Assembly (NCBI GenBank): GCA_023457535.1
Contig: JAEWLN010000169.1
Location: forward strand, 23,837 to 87,836
Reading direction: 5' to 3'
Source: Bacteroidota bacterium
GTDB taxonomy: Bacteria; Bacteroidota; Bacteroidia; Flavobacteriales; Flavobacteriaceae
Length of the DNA: 64,000 bases
A program made the position numbers and the translations under genes. Each line of letters begins with the position of its first letter. Positions within the stretch are counted from its first letter, which is position 1. Under the pieces are notes generated by a model, which was not told the origin of the DNA, ran no database searches, and worked only from the letters and a program-made list of their open reading frames with translations. Of this stretch, positions 56,324 to 64,000 are shown one piece after another.

Positions 56324-57265
56324 TTAATTTAAATCGACGAGGATTGTGGACCACGGCGTGCGATTGCCGTTGGCGCAAACCGCGCGTACGTAAAATGTAT
56401 ATTGCGCCCAATTGGACAGTCCTGTAAACGTAGGCGTTCCACCTGTTCCGATGGTATAAATCGTCGCGTTACTGATTGTTTGTGAGCCGCCCACCAAAGC
56501 ATATTCAAAATTGCTCTCGCCGTTGTAAGACCATGTAAAGTTTGCCTGGCTCGGGCTGAGCTGCGTATAGTGAACATTGCTTGGTTGGGTGCACAGATTC
56601 TGGTTGTATTCTGAAAAGTACGTGTACGGTCCGGACCAGGAACTCCAACCCGTCCCGGCGGTGCAAAACGAGCGTACATAAAAATCGTATGTTGTGTTGG
56701 CCGTCATCGGAGCGGCAAAATAAAGACTGTTGGTGTTTTGGATCGTTCCGCTGCCCAGCGTAAAACCTTGCACGCCGAACGCTACCTGGTAATGGGACGT
56801 TGCTTCGTCATTTTCATTCCATTTGAATGCAATGCCTTCACTGGTCAGGGTCATGCCCAAATCTGTCGGGGAACCGCAATAGTCTGCAAATTGCAAAGTC
56901 TTGGGTGCAGACCACGCGCTTTTGTTGTTGTCATCGCAAAAAGAGCGCACGTAAATCAGGTACGTTTGTCCGGGATATAAATTAAGGTCTGTGGCCGATA
57001 CGCTTTCTGAGGTCGAATTCAAGGTGAGCATCGTTCCGTATTCCGGATTGTTGTCGGACTGCGCAATGATGGCTGAAACCTGATAATACAAAGGATCATT
57101 GCTGTCTGTCACCGATAGCAGAACGTTCCCGCTTTGTTGCGTGACGGAAAAGTCGGCCGCATTGGCGCACGTATTTACCGGCACGATGACCTGATCTTCA
57201 GCGTCGCCGCCACATCCGGCAGCCAGCCCGGCAACTGCCAGGAAAGGAAGGAATATTTTTTTCAT
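56324..57265 (-). CDS. Fibronectin type III repeat lipoprotein
   Basis: A 313-residue lipoprotein (lipobox GLAAGC, Cys18) with three fibronectin type III-like domains (about 30-120, 125-215, 220-313), each with the pattern F-x-W-N and Y-x-F-Y-V-R-S-F-C. No enzymatic domain and no T9SS signal. Located 5 bases before scoB and 13 bases after scoA on the same strand, so it is inside their operon. Likely surface or periplasmic adhesion-type protein; a link to CoA transfer is not expected. Confidence 0.82.
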   Translation of the reverse strand: MKKIFLPFLAVAGLAAGCGGDAEDQVIVPVNTCANAADFSVTQQSGNVLLSVTDSNDPLYYQVSAIIAQSDNNPEYGTMLTLNSTSESVSATDLNLYPGQTYLIYVRSFCDDNNKSAWSAPKTLQFADYCGSPTDLGMTLTSEGIAFKWNENDEATSHYQVAFGVQGFTLGSGTIQNTNSLYFAAPMTANTTYDFYVRSFCTAGTGWSSWSGPYTYFSEYNQNLCTQPSNVHYTQLSPSQANFTWSYNGESNFEYALVGGSQTISNATIYTIGTGGTPTFTGLSNWAQYTFYVRAVCANGNRTPWSTILVDLN

Positions 57266-57278
57266 TTAAGAATCGGAA

Positions 57279-57983
57279 TTATTGTTTTTGGCGTACCGTG
57301 CGCTGTTCGATGCGTTTTTCAAATGTTTCGCCTTTAAAGATGCGTTGCACCATGATGCCCGGGATGTGAATTTCATTCGGATCGAGCGCGCCCACGGGAA
57401 GCAATTCCTCGACCTCTGCGATCGTAATCTTTGCCGCTCCGGCCATCGGGGCGTTAAAATTGCGGGCCGTTCCTTTGAACACCAGATTGCCCGCTTCATC
57501 GCCTTTCCACGCTTTGACGATCGAAAAATCGGCCTGGAAAGCGTGTTCAAGAATGTGCATTTTGCCGTTGAATTCGCGCGATTCCTTACCTTCGGCGACT
57601 TCGGTCCCATAACCGGCAGGCGTATAAAATGCGGGAATTCCGGCTTGTGCGGCACGACATTTTTCAGCCAGCGTGCCTTGCGGGGTAAGCTCTACTTCGA
57701 GTTCGCCCGAGAGCATCTGACGTTCGAATTCGGCATTTTCACCCACATAAGACGAAATCATTTTCCTGATCTGGCGCTTTTGCAACAGCAGCCCGAGTCC
57801 AAAATCATCTACACCGGCGTTATTGGAAATGCACGTTAAATCCTTGACGTCTTTGCGCACGAGTTCGGCGATCGAATTCTCCGGAATCCCGCAAAGCCCG
57901 AAACCGCCAAGCATGATGGTTTGCCCGTCGGCGATCCCGTCAAGTGCTTGTTGTACTGAGTTTACTTTTTTGTTGATCATCAT
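57279..57983 (-). CDS. scoA: 3-oxoacid CoA-transferase subunit A
   Basis: A 234-residue CoA-transferase alpha subunit with the CoA-binding glycine loop [11 protein letters not shown] and NNAGVDDFG. First gene of a transcript that continues through the fibronectin lipoprotein into scoB. A Met-Met start (57983 or 57980); a dispersed repeat lies directly upstream. Confidence 0.94.
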   Translation of the reverse strand: MMINKKVNSVQQALDGIADGQTIMLGGFGLCGIPENSIAELVRKDVKDLTCISNNAGVDDFGLGLLLQKRQIRKMISSYVGENAEFERQMLSGELEVELTPQGTLAEKCRAAQAGIPAFYTPAGYGTEVAEGKESREFNGKMHILEHAFQADFSIVKAWKGDEAGNLVFKGTARNFNAPMAGAAKITIAEVEELLPVGALDPNEIHIPGIMVQRIFKGETFEKRIEQRTVRQKQ

Positions 57984-57987
57984 ATTT

Positions 57988-58103
57988 TTTAGGGCGTTTC
58001 CCTGCGGGTCGGGCTATACGCTGCAATCTTTTTTGCTTCAAATTCTACAAAATGTAGAAACATTCGATGCACAAAAAAGGATTTCCGCTGCTATCCCTAA
58101 CGC
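57988..58103 (+). repeat. Dispersed ~100-base repeat, copy C
   Basis: TTTAGGGCGTTTCCC, CGGGTCGGGCTATACGCTGC, AATCTTTTTTGC ... GCACAAAAAAGGATTTCCGC, TGCTATCCCTAACGC. The CTTTTTTG / CAAAAAAG arms form a hairpin as in copy D. It fills the space upstream of scoA. Confidence 0.85.
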
Positions 58104-58108
58104 AGGCT

Positions 58109-58171
58109 GTCGAACGTCAAATGTCAAACGTCGAACGGGTTTCATTCGACTTTGGACTTCCGACATTTGAC
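58109..58171. repeat. CGAACGTCAAATGTC oligomer repeat
   Basis: GTCGAACGTCAAATGTCAAA, CGTCGAACGG, then inverted units TTCGACTTTGG and CCGACATTTGAC. Adjacent to repeat copy C and ending at the PBP1A stop codon. Confidence 0.6.
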
Positions 58172-60463
58172 TTAAAGTTCAAATTCGTCTGTATCCTGTT
58201 CAAACTCCGCATCGGTGGTGTCTTTGACCGGCACCCAGCAATCCACTTTGATCGACAGGTTTTTCGGACGTTCGAACTCGCCTTTGGAGACATTCAGTTC
58301 TTTATCGGCATAACATTTTTCCATGAAAAGGCCCCAGATAGGCAATGCCGATGTCGCGCCCTGTCCGTAAACCAGCGATTTGAACCGCGCCGAACGGTCT
58401 TCGCAACCCACCCAAACGCCTGTGGCCAAATTCGGCACCATGCCGACAAACCAACCGTCGGACTGGTTTTGTGTCGTTCCTGTTTTGCCCGCGATCGGAT
58501 TGGTGAACGCATAAGGATAACCCGTGACACGGTTGTAGCCATGGCCGCCGCCCTGGGTTCTCAATCTGGCACCCGATCCGCTTTCGGTCACGCCCTGCAA
58601 CAGTTTGACCACCGCAAAAGCGATGTCTTTGTTGAGCACGTCATGCGATTCGGCGACCGGCTCATAAATGACCACGCCGTTTTTGTCTTCGATCCGGCTG
58701 ATGAACTGCGGCTGGATATAAACGCCTTCATTGGCAAAAGTACTGTATGCGGCGACCATTTCCTGTACCGTAATTTCCACCGCACCAAGCGCGATGGACG
58801 GCTGCGGCGGGATTTGCGAATGTACCCCGAGTTTGTGCGTAAGTTCCACAACGGCTTCCGGCCCGGTCTTGTCAATGAGCTTGGCCGATACGGTATTAAT
58901 TGAAAGTGCGAGCGCTTTTTTAAGGGTGACCATGCCGCGGTATTCGCCGTTTGAGTTTTGCGGCGTCCAGGTTTCAGTAACGTTGTGGCGTCCTTTAGGG
59001 ATCGTGAACGGCGAGTCGATGATCGAATCACACGGCGACATGTTGAGCTGTTCGATGGCTGTGGCATACACAAACGGCTTGAATGTCGAGCCCACCTGAC
59101 GCGCACCCTGGCCTACGTGATCGTATTGGAAATATTTGTAATTGTTGCCGCCCACCCATGCCTTGACGTGGCCTGTGGATGGCTCCATCGCCATGACGCC
59201 CGATTGCAGGAATCCTTTGTAATAGCGGATCGAGTCCGTTGGGGTCATCACTGTGTCGCGTTCGCCTTTCCAGGTAAAAATCTTCATTTTGGTCTTCACG
59301 CCAAACGATTTGACGATTTCCGCCTCAGATTTTCCCTGTCCTTCCATCTGGCGCCAGCGGTCTGAATTTTTCATCGCTTTGCGCATGAGCTTTTCTGTTT
59401 CCTGTTCGTTGAGGCGCAAAAACGGACGGTTCTTGTTGTTCTTTTGTTCGGAGTCGAACTCCTGCTGCAGGTTGGCCAGGTGTTCGTACACGGCTTCCTC
59501 TGCGTATTGCTGCATGCGCGAATCGAGCGTGACGTAAATTTTGAGCCCGTCTTTGTAGATGTCGTATTCCGATCCGTCGGCTTTTTTGTTTTCCTTGGCC
59601 CATTTGCCCATGAAATCACGCAGGTATTCCCGGAAATACGTCGCAAGACCTTCTTTGTGGCTTTCGGGTTGGAACTTGAGCTCGATCGGTTTTTTCGACA
59701 GCGAGGTTTTGGCCGATTCTTCGAGGAATCCGTTTTTGACCATCTGCCCGAGTACTACATTGCGCCGGGTTTTGACCTTTTCCATGCGTCGGACCGGATT
59801 GTAGAGCGATGGGTTTTTGAGCATTCCTACCAGCATCGCACTTTCCTCAATGGTCAGATCGCGCGGCTCCTTGCCAAAATAGACCTTGGCCGCTGACCGG
59901 ATGCCCACGGCCGTATTGACAAAATCGGCTTTGTTCAGGTACATCGCGATGATTTCGTTCTTGGTGTATTGCCGCTCGAGGCGGATTGCAATGATCCACT
60001 CTTTTGCCTTTTGGACAAGCCGGAACAAAAAGAACTTCGATCCTTCGCCGTGGAACAGCAATTTGGCGAGCTGTTGCGTGAGTGTACTGGCTCCGCCGCT
60101 GGTTCCCAGGCTCAGGGCTGCGCGCATGGTTCCGCGTCCGTCAATGCCGGAATGTTCGTAAAAACGCTCGTCTTCAGTAGCGATCAAAGCGTCGACCAGG
60201 TGCTTGGGCAAGTCTGAATACTTGACCATGGTGCGGTTTTCGTTGTAGAATTTTCCGATCGTCACGCCGTCTGCCGATATGATTTCCGTAGCAAGGTTCG
60301 AATCGGGATTTTCGAGGTCTTCGAATGACGGCATCGCGCCAAACACACCCCATGAGGCGAGCAAAAAGAACAACGCCACGGCGCCCATGCCGTAAAGGAA
60401 GATTTTCCAAAACGCCGTTTTGTAATAATCGAGGCTTTTTTCTGTATGTTTTGGTTTAGCCAT
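58172..60463 (-). CDS. Penicillin-binding protein 1A (bifunctional)
   Basis: A 763-residue class A PBP: short cytoplasmic tail, one membrane helix (~20-42), GT51 glycosyltransferase domain (~65-245 with ATEDERFYEHSGID), and transpeptidase domain with S-x-x-K in GSTFKPF, S-x-N in ALSINTV and K-T-G in GKTGTTQNQSDGW. It polymerises and cross-links peptidoglycan on the periplasmic face. ATG 60463 was preferred to a TTG at 60481. It overlaps the gldH end region and follows it directly, the usual flavobacterial order. Confidence 0.93.
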   Translation of the reverse strand: MAKPKHTEKSLDYYKTAFWKIFLYGMGAVALFFLLASWGVFGAMPSFEDLENPDSNLATEIISADGVTIGKFYNENRTMVKYSDLPKHLVDALIATEDERFYEHSGIDGRGTMRAALSLGTSGGASTLTQQLAKLLFHGEGSKFFLFRLVQKAKEWIIAIRLERQYTKNEIIAMYLNKADFVNTAVGIRSAAKVYFGKEPRDLTIEESAMLVGMLKNPSLYNPVRRMEKVKTRRNVVLGQMVKNGFLEESAKTSLSKKPIELKFQPESHKEGLATYFREYLRDFMGKWAKENKKADGSEYDIYKDGLKIYVTLDSRMQQYAEEAVYEHLANLQQEFDSEQKNNKNRPFLRLNEQETEKLMRKAMKNSDRWRQMEGQGKSEAEIVKSFGVKTKMKIFTWKGERDTVMTPTDSIRYYKGFLQSGVMAMEPSTGHVKAWVGGNNYKYFQYDHVGQGARQVGSTFKPFVYATAIEQLNMSPCDSIIDSPFTIPKGRHNVTETWTPQNSNGEYRGMVTLKKALALSINTVSAKLIDKTGPEAVVELTHKLGVHSQIPPQPSIALGAVEITVQEMVAAYSTFANEGVYIQPQFISRIEDKNGVVIYEPVAESHDVLNKDIAFAVVKLLQGVTESGSGARLRTQGGGHGYNRVTGYPYAFTNPIAGKTGTTQNQSDGWFVGMVPNLATGVWVGCEDRSARFKSLVYGQGATSALPIWGLFMEKCYADKELNVSKGEFERPKNLSIKVDCWVPVKDTTDAEFEQDTDEFEL

Positions 60464-60464
60464 A

Positions 60465-60944
60465 TTATTCGGTTTTTTCAACGCGGAAACCTACTTCAGT
60501 AATCCCCGGCAACCGCTCTACCCCGGCGACCTTGCCTGTTTGACGCGCGGCCTGCCGGATGTGGACCTTGTAGGTGCCGGATTTGAATGTTGCATTTTCT
60601 TTGTACACGAGCTTGCTGTCTTTGACGTCGGTGAAACCCTCGCCAAGCAGCGTTCCGTCCGGGGCGGCCATCTGGTATTCGAGCGTGTCCACCGTGGTGA
60701 GTCCGCCTGGTTGTTCAAGCGATACGATCACAAACAGATTGCTGAACGGATAATTGTCATTGCCGCGTACGTTCAAAAACAAATTGTACCGCTTGGTCGT
60801 ATCGATCTTAGCGAGCTCAAAACTCACGATGCTGTCCTGATGCCACGCTTTACCCACGGAATGGTACTCGTCGAAAACGCGTTTTTTGTCGCACGAGAGC
60901 AGTGAAACAAGCGTCAAAAAAAGTATGCTAACTCGCAGAATCAT
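60465..60944 (-). CDS. gldH: Gliding motility lipoprotein GldH
   Basis: A 159-residue lipoprotein: MILRVSILFLTLVSLLSCDK, lipobox Cys18. It matches the GldH pattern (DEYHSVGKAWHQDSIVSF; YPFSNLFVIVSLEQPGG; DTLEYQMA). GldH is required for gliding in F. johnsoniae. It lies between ricT and the PBP gene as in other flavobacteria, with a 17-base overlap with ricT. Confidence 0.93.
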   Translation of the reverse strand: MILRVSILFLTLVSLLSCDKKRVFDEYHSVGKAWHQDSIVSFELAKIDTTKRYNLFLNVRGNDNYPFSNLFVIVSLEQPGGLTTVDTLEYQMAAPDGTLLGEGFTDVKDSKLVYKENATFKSGTYKVHIRQAARQTGKVAGVERLPGITEVGFRVEKTE

Positions 60945-62343
60945 TTCCTTTGTTCGGATTATTTCCTTTTCTCCTGTTTTTGTTCCGGTTGCGGTTTGGC
61001 CGATCGCCGGTTTGTCCTTCCGGACGCGGTGCGCGTTCTTCCGCACGTGGCGGTTTGGGCGCGTTCCCCAAGCGTGGTTCAGCGGGTTTGGCCGCGCGAT
61101 CCGGTCGTGGTTCGCGGTTGCCGCCCTGTTTTTTCTCCGGACGCGGTCCCCGACCCTCGCGGTTCTGTGGGGCTCCGCCGCGTGGATTTTCGCCCGATCG
61201 CGCCTCGGCACCTTGCTTGCTCTTGTTCTTGTTGCGGCTTTTCTTGCGCTTGGGTTGGTCGAAACGCGTGATGCTTTCCTGGCCCATTGCATTGCTGAAC
61301 GTTTGCACCGGTTCGATTTCAACTTCGAATGCAAAATCTTCTAACGACGAAACTTTGTTTTTCTGTTTGTTCTCGGCAATAATTTCTTTGACCTGTTCGA
61401 TCTTGAGCATGTGCCAGTGCGCGTAATTATCGGTGTACGCAAACCACATCAGGCCTTTGAAGATGTCTTGTTTCTGGCAGACAGCGGTACCTTTTTCCGT
61501 TTGGAGCTTGACGTCAAAGTCAGGAAATTCCTGCAAAGCATCCATGTACGTATCCAGTTCATAATTGAGGCAGCACTTGAGCTTGCCGCATTGGCCGGCG
61601 AGTTTTTGCGGGTTGAGCGACAGTTGCTGGTAGCGTGCCGCAGAGGTATTCACGCTCCTGAAATCTGTCAGCCATGTGGAGCAGCACAATTCGCGTCCGC
61701 AGGATCCGATGCCGCCGAGTCTTGAGGCTTCCTGTCTGAAACCCACTTGCTTCATTTCGATACGCGTAGAAAATTCGCGGGCAAAATCCTTGATGAGCTG
61801 GCGAAAATCGATGCGGTCCTCGGCTGTGTAATAAAAGGTCGCTTTCGATCCGTCGCCCTGGAATTCGATGTCTGAAATCTTCATCTGCAGGTTTTGCATG
61901 ATCGCCAGTTCGCGCGCACGCTTTTTCATCGGTTCTTCCTTATCGCGTGCATTGGACCAGATGTCGATATCCTTTTGCGAGGCCTTTCGATAAATTTTAT
62001 GGATATCGGGCGCATTGGGGTTCACGCCTTTTTTCTTCATCTGGATTTTAACGAGCTCACCGGTAAGGGTGACAATCCCGATGTCGTGTCCCGGCGAAAC
62101 TTCAACCGCCACAACATCGCCCATAGAAAGCGTCAGTTTTTCAGTATTGCGGTAAAATTCCTTGCGTCCGTTCTTGAAACGCACCTCGACACAGTCAAAA
62201 GGCGCTTCGCCATTGGGAAGGCTCATGTTTGCGAGCCAGTCGAAGACCGTGAGTTTGTTGCAGCTGTCCGTGCCACAGGTGCCATTGTTCTTACAACCTT
62301 TAGGCGCACCGCCGGTAGAGGTTGAGCAACTTGTACATGCCAT
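60928..62343 (-). CDS. ricT: RicT/YaaT family PSP1 protein
   Basis: A 471-residue protein with the PSP1 domain (~95-320) and a cluster of cysteines typical of RicT: the N-terminal CTSC and KGCKNNGTCGTDSC, the CGRELCC motif near 215 and CGKLKCCLNYE near 255; these could bind an iron-sulfur cluster in the RicAFT complex known from Bacillus. The C-terminal ~100 residues are a basic, Arg/Pro/Asn-rich low-complexity tail. The role in Bacteroidota, which lack the Bacillus pathway, is unknown. Confidence 0.9.
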   Translation of the reverse strand: MACTSCSTSTGGAPKGCKNNGTCGTDSCNKLTVFDWLANMSLPNGEAPFDCVEVRFKNGRKEFYRNTEKLTLSMGDVVAVEVSPGHDIGIVTLTGELVKIQMKKKGVNPNAPDIHKIYRKASQKDIDIWSNARDKEEPMKKRARELAIMQNLQMKISDIEFQGDGSKATFYYTAEDRIDFRQLIKDFAREFSTRIEMKQVGFRQEASRLGGIGSCGRELCCSTWLTDFRSVNTSAARYQQLSLNPQKLAGQCGKLKCCLNYELDTYMDALQEFPDFDVKLQTEKGTAVCQKQDIFKGLMWFAYTDNYAHWHMLKIEQVKEIIAENKQKNKVSSLEDFAFEVEIEPVQTFSNAMGQESITRFDQPKRKKSRNKNKSKQGAEARSGENPRGGAPQNREGRGPRPEKKQGGNREPRPDRAAKPAEPRLGNAPKPPRAEERAPRPEGQTGDRPNRNRNKNRRKGNNPNKGNDSAS

Positions 62344-62357
62344 GTTATATATGCAGT

Positions 62358-62370
62358 GCCGCGTGGCGGC
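62358..62370. other. Small hairpin in the ricT leader
   Basis: GCCGC GTG GCGGC is a perfect 5-bp GC stem 15 bases before the ricT ATG, downstream of a possible -7 box (TATCTTTA at 62395-62402, minus). It could reduce translation. Confidence 0.35.
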
Positions 62371-62414
62371 TTAAGTTCGTACTTGATTCGTGCGTAAAGA
62401 TAGTATTTTAGTTT

Positions 62415-62466
62415 GAAAGTCCGAACGTCAAAAGTGGAATGTCCGGCATACGGTATCGAAAGTCCA
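62415..62466. repeat. CGAACGTC/CGAAAGTCC oligomer repeat
   Basis: AAAGTCCGAACGTC, GGAATGTCCGG, ATCGAAAGTCC: degenerate block in the ricT-radical SAM gap, same family as the others. Confidence 0.5.
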
Positions 62467-62497
62467 AAGCCGCGGCAGACGATGACCGACCTGCGAT

Positions 62498-63535
62498 TTA
62501 TCCATTGATTTCAACCGAGTAGTTGAGCATGTTCCGGTTGGGTTTATCGAGTTCGGTTTTGGAAATGAAGACATTTTTTAACAATTCGCGGTTCCATTTT
62601 TTGCGCTTTTGCCACGCTTGCCAGCTTTCATTGCGCCAGTCAAAGTCGCTTGCCCAATAGAATTTTGGCGACACATAACAATAGGTATAAGGCATCAGGT
62701 AGGAACTGTTGTTGTCCGTTTTGACGATCAGCGACTGCGATTCATTGCGCGCGATCGATTTGGGATACAACAGCGTAATGCCACGTTTGACGGCCTCTCG
62801 TTGCATTTTTTCTGAGACGCGCACATAATCCGACTCAATGTTTTTAAGGCTGAAATTGTTGTAAGCCGTTTCGCCGATTTTGTCGATCGGACGCAACTGG
62901 ATGATATCGATCGCATATTGGCCGTACACGTCAAAAAAGCGCTCGAGCTCGTGGAAGTTATCCTGATTGAACGTGTAATTGATGCGCAATCGCAAATTCG
63001 GATGCGTTTTTTTCTGGTCATTGATAAAACCGAGCGCATCGTGGAATTTTTCATAACTGCCTTTGTCCATCAAATCCTCGTAGGTTTGTTTTTCAACGCC
63101 GTGCAGCGAGAAAATGAATTCGTCGAGCCCGGCATGGGCAAAATCGGAAACGTCTTTGCACTCAAGCAAGTTGCCGTTGGTGATCATGCTGATGTACGGC
63201 ACTTTATGGCGTTTGGCAATCTCGATCAGCTTGGTGTTGTGCTTGAACAACGTCGGTTCTGCGCCGCAGCCGATCTGCAATTTGAGCGCATGCCTGAAAT
63301 TGACATTCGCGAGCGCCTCAAGGTCCTCTTCCTTAAAAATCCCTTTCATGTGTTGCTTCACATAATCGCTGTCCGTAAAATAACACATTTTGCATCGCAG
63401 GTTGCACGCAAGCACCGGATCCAGCTGAATGGCCAGATAGCGGCGTTTGAGCACGCTGAGCAGCCACAGCCCCAGGAACTTGATCCGGTGGCTTTTAATG
63501 GCGTTGTTGAATTTTAGGATTTTATAGATGTCCAT
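62498..63535 (-). CDS. Radical SAM protein
   Basis: A 345-residue radical SAM enzyme with the 4Fe-4S motif C44-x3-C48-x2-C51 (ACNLRCKMCYF), an SAM-binding glycine-rich strand (QIGCGAEPTLF) and strand 4 pattern FSLHGVEK. The C-terminal part has no SPASM-type cysteine cluster. It belongs to the large unclassified group with peptide or small-molecule substrates; I cannot assign the reaction. The U32-type gene 8 bases upstream is on the same strand and probably co-transcribed. Confidence 0.85.
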   Translation of the reverse strand: MDIYKILKFNNAIKSHRIKFLGLWLLSVLKRRYLAIQLDPVLACNLRCKMCYFTDSDYVKQHMKGIFKEEDLEALANVNFRHALKLQIGCGAEPTLFKHNTKLIEIAKRHKVPYISMITNGNLLECKDVSDFAHAGLDEFIFSLHGVEKQTYEDLMDKGSYEKFHDALGFINDQKKTHPNLRLRINYTFNQDNFHELERFFDVYGQYAIDIIQLRPIDKIGETAYNNFSLKNIESDYVRVSEKMQREAVKRGITLLYPKSIARNESQSLIVKTDNNSSYLMPYTYCYVSPKFYWASDFDWRNESWQAWQKRKKWNRELLKNVFISKTELDKPNRNMLNYSVEING

Positions 63536-63543
63536 CGGGAAGA

Positions 63544-64000
63544 TCAGGCGTCTAATTTATACAATTTATCCGACAATCGGATCCGGAAATCCACTTTAAA
63601 GCTCGCCGTTTGACCCGCCGTAGCGGTTGTGGCCGGCACATCATCGGCGTAAATGTCTGCCACGGTCAGGATTTGCTCGCCTGTTGTGGGTCCCGATATC
63701 AGGATTTTGTCGCCGTTGCAAAGCGTGCCGTTTTCAATCAGGAATTGCGCAATCGAAGCTTTGGGAAAAAAGTGGATGCCTTTGCCGATCAGCGTTTTTT
63801 TAACGCGCGGTTCCTGGGTTTTGGTTCGCTTTTCGAGTGTCGTCGGGGCCGTTCCGGTGATTCCGTTGGCCGAATTTTTAAATGTAAGCACCTCAGACTT
63901 GCCTTTTTTAAAAATCATGTTGCCGTTCTTGATCCCGCGACGCATCGCTTTTTGCTCCTCTTCCGGCAGTTGGATCACGTCCACGCAGGCCGTAGAGCAG
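63544..64000 (-). CDS. U32 peptidase-type protein, C-terminal part (cut by window edge)
   Basis: The last 151 residues of a protein that begins beyond the right edge. A Cys pair (CSTACVDVIQLPEEEQ) is followed by a C-terminal beta-barrel (GIHFFPKASIAQFLIENGTLCNGDKILISG) like the barrel that ends U32 family peptidases, which modify tRNA or degrade peptides. The N-terminal catalytic part is not visible, so the call rests on the barrel alone. Eight bases separate it from the radical SAM gene. Confidence 0.6.
   Translation of the reverse strand, partial: CSTACVDVIQLPEEEQKAMRRGIKNGNMIFKKGKSEVLTFKNSANGITGTAPTTLEKRTKTQEPRVKKTLIGKGIHFFPKASIAQFLIENGTLCNGDKILISGPTTGEQILTVADIYADDVPATTATAGQTASFKVDFRIRLSDKLYKLDA

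Overview
The window is chromosomal DNA from a member of the Flavobacteriaceae (Bacteroidota). The evidence is a gliding/type IX secretion set (SprE/PorW-like lipoprotein, GldH, proteins with T9SS C-terminal sorting domains), an F-type ATP synthase operon without the beta and epsilon genes, DUF4292 next to an EnvC-like protein, an HU-SPOR protein, an anti-sigma/outer-membrane-barrel protein, and promoters of the Bacteroidota TTTG...TAnnTTTG type. By eye the base composition is close to 50% GC, high for a Flavobacterium relative. I name no species. No rRNA, tRNA, CRISPR array, prophage or intact insertion sequence was seen.

Layout. 1-377 is the start of a PaaE-like reductase leaving the left edge. 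638-9936 (+) runs sprE, bactofilin, atpZ, a small membrane protein, then atpB-E-F-H-A-G, closed by a strong terminator. 10051-16476 (+) holds envelope genes: a flippase, dut, a sugar nucleotidyltransferase, a TPR protein, a DUF4292 lipoprotein and an EnvC-like activator. 16687-25138 is mixed: acyl-CoA thioesterase, HU-SPOR, dprA, trpS, plsC, an ECF sigma factor with its barrel-type anti-sigma, a lipoprotein and recA. The 459-base gap 25139-25597 has nested complementary stems but no gene. 25598-28114 (+) carries a second PlsC, a soluble acyl-ACP desaturase and an HD hydrolase.

28118-39562 is dominated by haem synthesis. araC-hemH-hemJ-sensor kinase-crotonase-small protein run leftwards; hemA-C-D-E-F-B run rightwards from the shared 226-base araC/hemA control region. 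Together with a cytochrome c lipoprotein this covers glutamyl-tRNA to haem apart from hemL. 40113-49469 holds a 1355-residue multi-PAS kinase, a DUF3185 protein, a DNA alkyltransferase, a beta-lactamase-fold hydrolase, KatG and a PolB-like exonuclease. 49517-58000 has a secreted subtilase, a nucleoside-recognition (Gate) protein, a second T9SS protein, a DUF1569 protein and a CoA-transferase whose two subunit genes are separated by a fibronectin-type lipoprotein gene. 58172-64000 (-) has PBP1A, GldH, RicT, a radical SAM protein and the end of a U32-type protein.

The least explained material is between genes: a dispersed ~100-base repeat (at least four copies), a second family of short CGAACGTC-like iterations, a 26-bp inverted repeat between hemE and hemF, hairpins inside the atp operon, the structured 25.2-25.5 kb gap, and several genes whose -7 box lies only 4-5 bases before the start codon.
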